DNA of 64,000 nt, taken from positions 248,001-312,000 of the forward strand of contig NZ_JAKCFA010000013.1 in NCBI RefSeq assembly GCF_024198215.1. The letters run 5' to 3'. Made by a program: the position numbers and the translations under genes. The notes beneath the pieces were generated by a model that saw nothing but the letters and a program-made list of their open reading frames with translations, searched no databases and had not been told where the DNA came from. This document shows positions 34,064 to 41,230 of this stretch, piece after piece. Source of the DNA: Myxococcus qinghaiensis. Its GTDB lineage: Bacteria; Myxococcota; Myxococcia; Myxococcales; Myxococcaceae. Each line of letters opens with the position of its first letter. The stretch's first letter is position 1.

Positions 34064-36073
34064 TCAGGCCGGCGGCTCCTTCGGCTTCGCCTCCGGCGTG
34101 AGCACCACCAGCAGCTGCTTCGCTGACACCTGACCGCCCACCGAGGTATTCACCGCCTCGACGACGCCCGGGATGTCCGCCGCGAGCTGGAACTCCATCT
34201 TCATCGCCTCCAGCACGAGGAGGACGTCACCCGGCTTCACCACGTCACCCGGCTTCGCATCCACGCGCAGGATGCGCCCGTCCATCGGCGCGAGCAGTCG
34301 GCCCGTGCCCGCCCCCTCCGTCGACTTCGGCTGACGGAACGTCACGTCCGTGAGGCGGCGTGCCCCGACGCCCAGGTCCAGCCAGAGCGAGTCCCCGCTG
34401 CGCAGATAGCGCGCACGGCCTCGCGTCCCGGCGATGGAGTAGTCGAACACGCTGTCCGACAGGCCCAGCACGCCGACCTCCAGCGGCTCGCCGCCCGCGC
34501 TCACCTCGTACCGCGTCGGAGACACCGGCCGCACGGAGACCTTCGACTCACCGTTCCGGTCCTCCAGCTTCATCGCCACGGGATGCGTGTACGCCGTGTT
34601 CCAGTTCACCAGCGAGCCGTCCAGCCCGCTCCGCTTCGCGAGCGCCTGCGCCTCGTCGTGGAAGAGCGCCGTCGCCGCCAGCGCGCGCTCACGCGGAGTC
34701 GTCTCGTACAGCCGCGCCAGCGTCGCGCTGTCCGCGTGCTTGCCGATGAAGCCCGTGTCGTAGACGCCGGAGCGGAACGTGCCGTCCTCCAGCACGTGGA
34801 GCAGCAGGGCCTTGTTCGTGGTGACACCGAACACGGTGAGCTCGTGCAGCGCCTCCACCAGCCGCCGCCGCGCCTGCTCCCGGTCCGAGCCGTACGCAAT
34901 CACCTTCGCCTGCATGGAGTCGTAGAAGGGCGGGATGTCCTGCCCCTCGCGCACGCCATGGTCGATTCGCACGCCCTCGCGCGAAGGCAGCCGCCACGTC
35001 AGCAGTCGCCCCGCTTGCGGCGCATACTGCTTCGCCGGGTCCTCCGCGCACAGGCGCACCTCGATGGCGTGCCCCGTCCAGGTGATGTCTTTCTGCGCGC
35101 GCGGCAGCACCTCGCCCGAGGCCACACGCAGCTGCCACTCCACCAGGTCCAGGCCGGTAATCTCCTCCGTGACGGGGTGCTCCACCTGGAGACGGGTGTT
35201 CATCTCCATGAAGTAGAACTCGCCGCTCGGCGCGAGGAGGAACTCGATGGTGCCCGCGCCCTTGTAGGCAATCGCCTTCGCCGCCGTGACGGCCACCTGT
35301 CCCATCCGCTCGCGCAGCTCCGCGCTGACGGCCGGGGACGGACTCTCCTCGACAATCTTCTGGTGACGCCGCTGCACCGAGCAGTCGCGCTCACCCAGGT
35401 GCACCACGTTGCCGTGCTCGTCCGCGAAGACCTGGATCTCCACGTGCCGCGCGTTGACGACGGCCCGCTCCAGGATGAGCTCGCCGCTGCCGAAGGCATT
35501 GGTGGACTCCGAGCGCGCGCCTCGCAGCGCGGCGCGGAGCTGCGACGCCTCGTGCACCAGTCGCATGCCGCGCCCACCGCCGCCGGCCGCCGCCTTCACC
35601 ATCAGCGGGAAGCCGATGCGCTCGCCCTCCACCGCCAGCGCCTCGTCGTCCGCGTCGGACGCCTCGTAGCCGGGAATGCACGGGACACCGGCCGCAATCA
35701 TCCGCAGCTTCGCCTGACGCTTGTTGCCCATCAGGGTGATGGCCTCGGCGTCCGGGCCGATGAAGACGAGCCCCGCCTCCTTGCACGCGCGCGAGAAGGC
35801 CGCGTTCTCCGAGAGGAAGCCGTAGCCCGGATGAATCGCCTGGGCCCCCGACGCCTTCGCCGCGCCGATGAGCTTGTCGATGACGAGGTAGGACTCCCTC
35901 GCGGGCGACGCGCCAATCGGCACCGCCTCGTCCGCCGCGAGCACGTGCGGCGCGCCCTGGTCCGCCTCGGAGAATACCGCCACCGTCCGGTAGCCCAGCC
36001 GCTTGCACGTGCGAATCACCCGCACGGCAATCTCACCCCGGTTCGCGATGAGGACCTTGCTGAAACGCTCCAT
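34064..36073 (-). CDS. acyl-CoA carboxylase biotin carboxylase/biotin carrier subunit
   Basis: A 669-residue alpha subunit of a biotin-dependent acyl-CoA carboxylase (methylcrotonyl-, geranyl- or propionyl-CoA type). The biotin carboxylase part (1-450) begins KVLIANRGEIAVRVIRTCKRLG and has the ATP-grasp glycine loop KAAAGGGGRGM, the catalytic region EMNTRLQVEHPVTE and the GYGFLSENA segment. A linker/BT domain follows. The C-terminal carrier has the biotinylation motif EAMKMEF near residue 635. It carboxylates biotin with bicarbonate and ATP and passes it to the beta subunit encoded just upstream. ATG 36073 has GAGGAG seven bases upstream, 14 bp after the beta-gene stop. Which acyl-CoA is used is unclear; the AtuA gene in the operon points to geranyl-CoA. 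Confidence 0.92.
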   Translation of the reverse strand: MERFSKVLIANRGEIAVRVIRTCKRLGYRTVAVFSEADQGAPHVLAADEAVPIGASPARESYLVIDKLIGAAKASGAQAIHPGYGFLSENAAFSRACKEAGLVFIGPDAEAITLMGNKRQAKLRMIAAGVPCIPGYEASDADDEALAVEGERIGFPLMVKAAAGGGGRGMRLVHEASQLRAALRGARSESTNAFGSGELILERAVVNARHVEIQVFADEHGNVVHLGERDCSVQRRHQKIVEESPSPAVSAELRERMGQVAVTAAKAIAYKGAGTIEFLLAPSGEFYFMEMNTRLQVEHPVTEEITGLDLVEWQLRVASGEVLPRAQKDITWTGHAIEVRLCAEDPAKQYAPQAGRLLTWRLPSREGVRIDHGVREGQDIPPFYDSMQAKVIAYGSDREQARRRLVEALHELTVFGVTTNKALLLHVLEDGTFRSGVYDTGFIGKHADSATLARLYETTPRERALAATALFHDEAQALAKRSGLDGSLVNWNTAYTHPVAMKLEDRNGESKVSVRPVSPTRYEVSAGGEPLEVGVLGLSDSVFDYSIAGTRGRARYLRSGDSLWLDLGVGARRLTDVTFRQPKSTEGAGTGRLLAPMDGRILRVDAKPGDVVKPGDVLLVLEAMKMEFQLAADIPGVVEAVNTSVGGQVSAKQLLVVLTPEAKPKEPPA

Positions 36074-36087
36074 CCCGTTCGCTCCTC

Positions 36088-37704
36088 TCACAGGCGTGCG
36101 ACTCCGAAGCTGTTGGGATTGACCTCGCGTCGACCCGCCTCGCGGCAGATGGACAGGACGAAGCCGAGCACCCGCCGCGTGTCGCGCGGGTCGATGATGC
36201 CGTCGTCGAACAACCGCGCCGACGCGTTGAAGGGGTGCGACTCCTTGTCGAACTGGTCGACGATGGGCTGGGTGAAGGCGCGAATGGCCTCCTCGTCCAC
36301 CACCCCACCGTCACGCGCGAGCTTCTCGCCGAAGACAATCGACATCACCTTCGCCGCCTGCTCGCCGCCCATGACGGCCGTGCGCGCGTTGGGCCACGCG
36401 AAGATGAAGCGCGGATGGAACGGCCTGCCGCACATTCCATAGTTGCCCGCGCCGAACGAGCCACCCACCAGCAGCGTCACCTGCGGCACCGTGGCGTTCG
36501 CCACCGCCTGAATCATCTTCGAGCCGTGCTTGACGATGCCGCCCTGCTCCGGCTGAGTCCCCACCAGGTACCCCGTGGTGTTCTGGAGGTAGACGATGGG
36601 CGTGCCCGACTGGCAGCAGAGCTGGATGAACTGCGCCGCCTTCGTCGCCCCCTTCGGGCTGATGGGGCCGTTGTTGCCGATGATGCCGATGGGCGCACCG
36701 AAGAGGTTCGCCCACCCGCAGACGGTGTGCGTGTCATAGGCGTCCTTGAAGCCCGTGAAGTCGGAGCCGTCCACGAAGCGCGCGATGATTTCGCGGCAGT
36801 CGTAGGGCTTGCGGTAGTCCGCGGGGATGGCGCCGCACAGCTCATCCGGCGAGTAGCGCGGCTCCTCGTAGAGCGTGGGCGCGGCCGCCGCCAGTCGCTC
36901 GTTCCAGCCGAGCTTGGACACGATTTCGCGCGCCATGCGGATGGCGTCGGCGTCGTCCTCGGCCAGGTAGTCCGCGGTGCCCGCGACGGTGGCGTGCATC
37001 TCCGCGCCGCCCAGGTCCTCGTCGGTGGCGACTTCGCCCGTCGCGGCCTTGAGCAGCGGCGGACCGGCGAGGAACACCTTCGCCTTCTTCTTCACCATCA
37101 CCACGTAGTCGGACAGGCCGGGCAGGTACGCGCCACCCGCCGTGCTGGAGCCGTGGACCACGGTGATTTGCGGGATGCCCGCCGCGGACATCCGCGCCTG
37201 GTTGTAGAAGGTCTCCCCGCCCGGGATGAAAATCTCTTGCTGGTACATGAGATTGGCGCCGCCGCTCTCCACGAGCGACACCATGGGCAGCTTGTTCTGC
37301 AGCGCGATGGCCTGCCCGCGCAGCGCCTTCTGCACGCCCCAGGGCGACGCGGTGCCGCCCTTGATGGCGGAGTTGTTGACGAAGACGAAGCAACGCACGC
37401 CGGACACGTAGCCGATGCCCGCGATGCTGTTGCCACCCGCCAGCGAGCCATCACTGTCGTCGTGGTAGCCGTATCCGCACAGCGTGGACAGCTCCAGGAA
37501 GGGCGAGCCCCGGTCCAACAGCATCATCAGCCGCTCTCGAGGCAGCAACTGGCCACGCTTGTGGAATTTCTCGGTCGCCTTGTTCTCGGTGGCGCGGACC
37601 TTCGCCTCCACGCCCCGCAGCTCCGCGAGGCGCGCCAGCATGTCCGCGCGCTGTGCCTGGAACGACTCCGAGCCCGTGTTCACCCGCGATGTGATTCTTG
37701 GCAT
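36088..37704 (-). CDS. acyl-CoA carboxylase carboxyltransferase (beta) subunit
   Basis: A 538-residue crotonase-fold carboxyltransferase of the MCC/GCC beta type, which moves CO2 from biotin to the gamma carbon of a branched enoyl-CoA. Signature segments: HKRGQLLPRERLMMLLDRGSPFLELS near the start, GGTASPWGVQKALRGQAIA, ESGGANLMYQQEIFIPGG, the oxyanion region VHGSSTAGGAYLPGLSDYVVMVK, QNTTGYLVGTQPEQGGIVKHGSKMI and GGSFGAGNYGMCGRPFHPRF. All match methylcrotonyl/geranyl-CoA carboxylases rather than propionyl-CoA carboxylase. GGAGAGGG precedes ATG 37704. The gene begins four bases after the AtuA-like gene ends and is followed 14 bp later by the alpha-subunit gene, so the three are one operon. Confidence 0.92.
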   Translation of the reverse strand: MPRITSRVNTGSESFQAQRADMLARLAELRGVEAKVRATENKATEKFHKRGQLLPRERLMMLLDRGSPFLELSTLCGYGYHDDSDGSLAGGNSIAGIGYVSGVRCFVFVNNSAIKGGTASPWGVQKALRGQAIALQNKLPMVSLVESGGANLMYQQEIFIPGGETFYNQARMSAAGIPQITVVHGSSTAGGAYLPGLSDYVVMVKKKAKVFLAGPPLLKAATGEVATDEDLGGAEMHATVAGTADYLAEDDADAIRMAREIVSKLGWNERLAAAAPTLYEEPRYSPDELCGAIPADYRKPYDCREIIARFVDGSDFTGFKDAYDTHTVCGWANLFGAPIGIIGNNGPISPKGATKAAQFIQLCCQSGTPIVYLQNTTGYLVGTQPEQGGIVKHGSKMIQAVANATVPQVTLLVGGSFGAGNYGMCGRPFHPRFIFAWPNARTAVMGGEQAAKVMSIVFGEKLARDGGVVDEEAIRAFTQPIVDQFDKESHPFNASARLFDDGIIDPRDTRRVLGFVLSICREAGRREVNPNSFGVARL

Positions 37705-37708
37705 CGGC

Positions 37709-39418
37709 TCAACCCTCTCCTTCACGAAGCAGCGACTCGGGGATGTCCACGTGGCGCGAGCGGAGCCACTCCCCCAGCGCCTTGCCCTGCGGGTCGAAGC
37801 GCGTCGATGACGACACGCCCTCGCCCAGAATCCCGTCGACCACGAAGTTCACCCCTCGGAGCTGGGGGAAGTCGTGCCGTTCAATCGGATAGGCCGCCGT
37901 CTCCGGAAGCAGCTCGCGCAGCTTCTCCGCCGTGAGGAAGTGCGCCAGCCAGCGCCAGGCCGCGTCCGTCCGCGCCCACACGCCGATGTTCGCCGTGCCG
38001 CCCTTGTCACCGCTGCGCGCCGCGACGATGCGCCCCAAGGGTGCCCGCCGCGTGGGGCCCGAGGGCAGCGCCTCCGGCAACGCGGGCGGCTCGACAGGCG
38101 CCAGCTTCAGGGACTGCTCCGTGGGCGGGATGAGGGTGCGCGCGCCATCCGGCAGCACGGCGACGTGCTCCACGCGCTTCGCGTCGACATAGGCCGGCGT
38201 ATAGACACCGTACGGCGCGCCATCCGACGGCGGCGCCGTCATGGTGAAGCCGGGATAGGTGCCCAGCGCCAGTTCGACGGCGGCGCCACTGAAGGAGCGA
38301 CCCACGAGTTTCTGGTCGGCGTCCTTCACCACGACCCGCAGGAAGGCCGCGGCCTGTTCCTCCGTGGCGGCGTCCTCGCGGTCCGTGCGCACCAGCGTCC
38401 AGTGCGTCTCCTTCGGCTTGCGAGTGAGCGCCGCCTCCATCTGCCCGCGGATGAGCGCCGCCTTCTCCTCGATGTCGAGCCCCACCAGGATGAACGTCGC
38501 CTCGTTCTTGTAGCCACCCAGGTGGTTGAGACACACCTTCACGGTGGGCGGAGGCGGCTCGCCCTTCACTCCAGAGATGCGCACGCGGTCCTTGCCGTCA
38601 TCCGCAAGGGTGATGGAGTCGAACCGCGCCGTCGCATCAGGTCCCGCGTAACGGGCTCCGGTGATTTCGTAGAGCAACTGCGCGAGCACCGTGTCCACCG
38701 TCACCGCGCCGCCCGTGCCCTCGTGCTTGGAGATGACGGACGAGCCATCTGCGTGCAGCTCCGCCAAGGGGAAGCCGGGCCGGCGGACATCCAGCTCCTT
38801 GAAGAAGGAGTAGTTGCCACCCGTCGCCTGCGTGCCGCATTCCAGGACGTGGCCGGCCACCATGGCTCCGGCGAGCTTGTCCCAGTCGTCCCGCTTCCAG
38901 CCGAAGTGCGCGGCAGCCGGGCCCACCACCAGCGAGGCGTCCGTCACGCGACCGGTGACGACGACGTCCGCTCCCGCGCGCAGGCTCTCCGCGATTCCCC
39001 AGCCACCCAGGTACGCGTTCGCGGTGATGGGCGAGCCGAGGCCCAGCTCGTCCGCGCTGCCGGAGAGGTCATCTCCCTCCACGTGCGCGATGCGCGCCTT
39101 GAGGCCCAGCTTGTCGTTCAGCTCGCGCAGCGCCACCGCGAGGCCGGACGGATTCAACCCGCCCGCGTTCACGACGACCTTCACCTTCTTGTCCAGCGCG
39201 AGCCCCAGGCACTGCTCCATCTGCCGGAGGAACGTCTTGGCGTAGCCGGTGGACGGGTCCTTCATCCTGTCGCGGCCGAGAATCAACATCGTCAGCTCGG
39301 CCAGGTAGTCGCCCGTGAGGACGTCCAACTGGCCGCCTTCGAGCATCTCCCGGACGGCCGAGAACCGGTCTCCATAGAAGCCCGAGGCATTGCCGATACG
39401 GAGGGGGGACTCGCTCAT
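37709..39418 (-). CDS. AtuA-like (DUF1446) acyclic terpene utilisation protein
   Basis: A 569-residue cytoplasmic protein of the AtuA family (DUF1446 core of about 440 residues, then a C-terminal DUF-type domain from about residue 470). Recognisable blocks: RIGNASGFYGDRFSAVREML at the start, LTGDYLAELTMLILGRDR, VNAGGLNPSGLA, TANAYLGGWGIAESLRAGADVVVTGRVTDASL, CGTQATGGNYSFF and ARSGDKGGTANIGVWAR in the second domain. In Pseudomonas, atuA is essential for growth on citronellol and geraniol; its exact reaction is unknown. It heads the carboxylase operon, four bases before the beta-subunit gene. A 26-bp palindrome starts 50 bp upstream of its start codon and a TetR gene is divergent, so repression is likely. 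Confidence 0.85.
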   Translation of the reverse strand: MSESPLRIGNASGFYGDRFSAVREMLEGGQLDVLTGDYLAELTMLILGRDRMKDPSTGYAKTFLRQMEQCLGLALDKKVKVVVNAGGLNPSGLAVALRELNDKLGLKARIAHVEGDDLSGSADELGLGSPITANAYLGGWGIAESLRAGADVVVTGRVTDASLVVGPAAAHFGWKRDDWDKLAGAMVAGHVLECGTQATGGNYSFFKELDVRRPGFPLAELHADGSSVISKHEGTGGAVTVDTVLAQLLYEITGARYAGPDATARFDSITLADDGKDRVRISGVKGEPPPPTVKVCLNHLGGYKNEATFILVGLDIEEKAALIRGQMEAALTRKPKETHWTLVRTDREDAATEEQAAAFLRVVVKDADQKLVGRSFSGAAVELALGTYPGFTMTAPPSDGAPYGVYTPAYVDAKRVEHVAVLPDGARTLIPPTEQSLKLAPVEPPALPEALPSGPTRRAPLGRIVAARSGDKGGTANIGVWARTDAAWRWLAHFLTAEKLRELLPETAAYPIERHDFPQLRGVNFVVDGILGEGVSSSTRFDPQGKALGEWLRSRHVDIPESLLREGEG

Positions 39419-39467
39419 GCGCTCTCCACGTCCAGCCTGAATGCGGGCAGTGTGGGAGGGCGTCCTT

Positions 39468-39493
39468 AAAAAAGCAAGCGCGCTTGCTTTTTT
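39468..39493. promoter_or_regulatory. 26-bp perfect palindrome, TetR operator candidate
   Basis: AAAAAAGCAAGCG is followed directly by its exact reverse complement CGCTTGCTTTTTT. It sits in the 100-bp gap between the divergent AtuA-like and TetR genes, so a single TetR dimer bound here could silence both the carboxylase operon and its own gene. It is not a terminator: both neighbouring genes are transcribed away from it. Confidence 0.75.
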
Positions 39494-39518
39494 CGAGGGT
39501 GCCTTTCAAGCTGGCTTC

Positions 39519-40151
39519 GTGAGCGAATCACCGCCCCCGGGCAGACAGGAACAGGAGCGCAGCCGGGTGACCCGGCAGCGCTTGATGGAGGCCGCCATCG
39601 GCGCCCTGTCGGAGCTGGGCTGGGCGGGCTCCACCATGACGGTCATCGCCGAGCGAGCGGGCGTGTCTCGCGGCGCCTGTCAGCACCACTTCCCCACGCG
39701 AGGCGACCTGGTCGCGGCGGCGGTGGAGTACGTGGGGCACCAGCAGGTGGAGGAGCTCAGTCGGAGAGCGGCCCGGCAGCCAGCGGAGGCACGGCGGACG
39801 GAGAGCATCCTGCACATGCTGGCGGGCTTCTACACCCAGCCCCTCTTCGCGGCGGTGGCGCAGCTCTGGGTGGCGGCGAGCGCGGACGCGGAGCTGCGCG
39901 CGCAGCTGTTGCCCGTGGAGGCGAAGGTGGGGCGAGAGGTGCACCGGCTCACGGTGGCGCTGCTCGGCGTGGACGACCGCGAGCCGGAGACGCGTGAGCT
40001 GATTCAGGCGACGCTGGACCTCATCCGGGGCCTGGGGCTCGCCAACCTGCTGCGGGACGACAGCGCGCGCAGGAAGAGGATTCTCCACCGCTGGTCGCTC
40101 ACACTGGAGGACGCGCTGCGTTCCCGGCGGGGCCGGAAAGCGGGAGACTGA
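39519..40151 (+). CDS. TetR/AcrR family repressor
   Basis: A 210-residue one-component repressor. The DNA-binding domain (about residues 12-65) begins ERSRVTRQRLMEAAIGALSELGWAGSTMTVIAERAGVSRGACQHHFPTRGDLV, a textbook TetR helix-turn-helix. The ligand domain is alpha-helical. GTG 39519 is chosen since the helix-turn-helix lies right after it and the palindrome is just upstream. By position it should control the divergent AtuA/carboxylase operon and the SDR gene downstream (66 bp away, same strand); the inducer would be an acyl-CoA or isoprenoid intermediate (inference). In the Pseudomonas atu cluster the regulator AtuR is also TetR-like. Confidence 0.85.
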   Translation: MSESPPPGRQEQERSRVTRQRLMEAAIGALSELGWAGSTMTVIAERAGVSRGACQHHFPTRGDLVAAAVEYVGHQQVEELSRRAARQPAEARRTESILHMLAGFYTQPLFAAVAQLWVAASADAELRAQLLPVEAKVGREVHRLTVALLGVDDREPETRELIQATLDLIRGLGLANLLRDDSARRKRILHRWSLTLEDALRSRRGRKAGD

Positions 40152-40217
40152 CGCCGCGAGGCGTCCACGGACACCACGGGCCCTTTCGCCACGCACGGGG
40201 CCACTTCGGGAGACGAC

Positions 40218-41096
40218 ATGGGTTACCGCTCTGTATTCGCACCGGGTTGTTTCAAGGGACAGAACATCGTCGTGACGGGAGGCGGCAGCGGAATCGGGCG
40301 CTGCACCGCGCACGAGCTGGCGGCGCTCGGCGCGCACGTCGTCCTGGTGGGCCGCAAGCTGGACAAGCTGGAGAAGGTCGCCGCGGAGCTGCGCGAGGAC
40401 GGCGGCGAGTGCTCGTTGGAGACGGTGGACATCCGCGATGAAGAAGGCGTGAAGGCCACGGTGGCGCGCATCGTCGCGGCGCGCGGGCGCATCCACGGCC
40501 TGGTGAACAACGCGGGCGGGCAGTTCCCGTCGCCGCTGGCGGCCATCTCCAAGAAGGGCTTCGAGGCGGTGGTGGCCACCAACCTCACGGGCGGCTTCCT
40601 GATGGCGCGCGAGGTGTATCTCCAGTCGATGAGCAACCACGGCGGGTCCATCGTCAACATGCTCGCGGACGCGTGGGGCGGGATGCCGGGGATGGGGCAC
40701 TCGGGCGCGGCGCGCATGGGCATGCTCAACCTGACGCAGACGGCGGCGGTGGAGTGGGCGGCGACGGGCGTGCGCGTCAACGCGGTGGCGCCGGGCTGGG
40801 TGGCGTCGAGCGGCATGGACAGCTACCAGGACGAGGGCGTCAAGGCGCTCATCCCGCTGTTGAAGAAGGAAGTGCCGTTGCAGCGGCTGGCCACGGAGGC
40901 GGAGGTGAGCGGCGCCATCGTGTTCCTGCTCACGGACGTGGCGGCGTTCATCACCGGCGAGGTCATCAAGATTGACGGTGGCGCGTCGTGCAACACCAAG
41001 ATTTTCCCGCTGGAGGAGACCTCCGCGTCCAAGCCGTACGAGGGCTTCCACCGCGCGGCGACGCCTCGCATCCTGGCGGGCGACGAGAAGGAGTAG
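40218..41096 (+). CDS. SDR oxidoreductase, enoyl-CoA reductase / AtuG-like
   Basis: A 292-residue short-chain dehydrogenase resembling peroxisomal trans-2-enoyl-CoA reductase and the citronellol-pathway SDRs. The cofactor motif TGGGSGIG is at 20-27, NNAGG near 95, and HSGAARMGMLNLTQTAAVEWA near 165 follows the PECR pattern (HSGAARAG in the mammalian protein). The usual YxxxK pair is not present at that position: the YNLTK of PECR reads LNLTQ here. Either another Tyr acts or the enzyme reduces a double bond differently. It likely reduces or oxidises an intermediate handled by the divergent carboxylase operon. It lies 66 bp behind the TetR gene on the same strand. Confidence 0.82.
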   Translation: MGYRSVFAPGCFKGQNIVVTGGGSGIGRCTAHELAALGAHVVLVGRKLDKLEKVAAELREDGGECSLETVDIRDEEGVKATVARIVAARGRIHGLVNNAGGQFPSPLAAISKKGFEAVVATNLTGGFLMAREVYLQSMSNHGGSIVNMLADAWGGMPGMGHSGAARMGMLNLTQTAAVEWAATGVRVNAVAPGWVASSGMDSYQDEGVKALIPLLKKEVPLQRLATEAEVSGAIVFLLTDVAAFITGEVIKIDGGASCNTKIFPLEETSASKPYEGFHRAATPRILAGDEKE

Positions 41097-41149
41097 CCCC
41101 AGCCAACCCGGGAACCAGCGCCAGAGTGGACGGGCATGCTTGAGAACGT

Positions 41150-41178
41150 CAGGTCGTGAGCGAATGCGACCTGCTCAC
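41150..41178 (+). promoter_or_regulatory. two interleaved dyads upstream of ATPase-TPR gene
   Basis: CAGGTCG (41150-41156) pairs with CGACCTG (41167-41173), and GTGAGC (41156-41161) pairs with GCTCAC (41173-41178), overlapping each other. They lie 53 bp before the GTG of the ATPase gene. It is a possible operator; short dyads of this size can arise by chance in G/C-rich DNA. Confidence 0.35.
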
Positions 41179-41230
41179 CAGCGACATGCGCGTCGTTGGC
41201 CCATGATAGAAGCGTGATGAAGGAGGTCAC

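Noticed and set aside
39468..39493. The 26-bp palindrome as a terminator
   Set aside because: It lies between two divergently transcribed genes, so nothing needs to terminate there; an operator explains it better.
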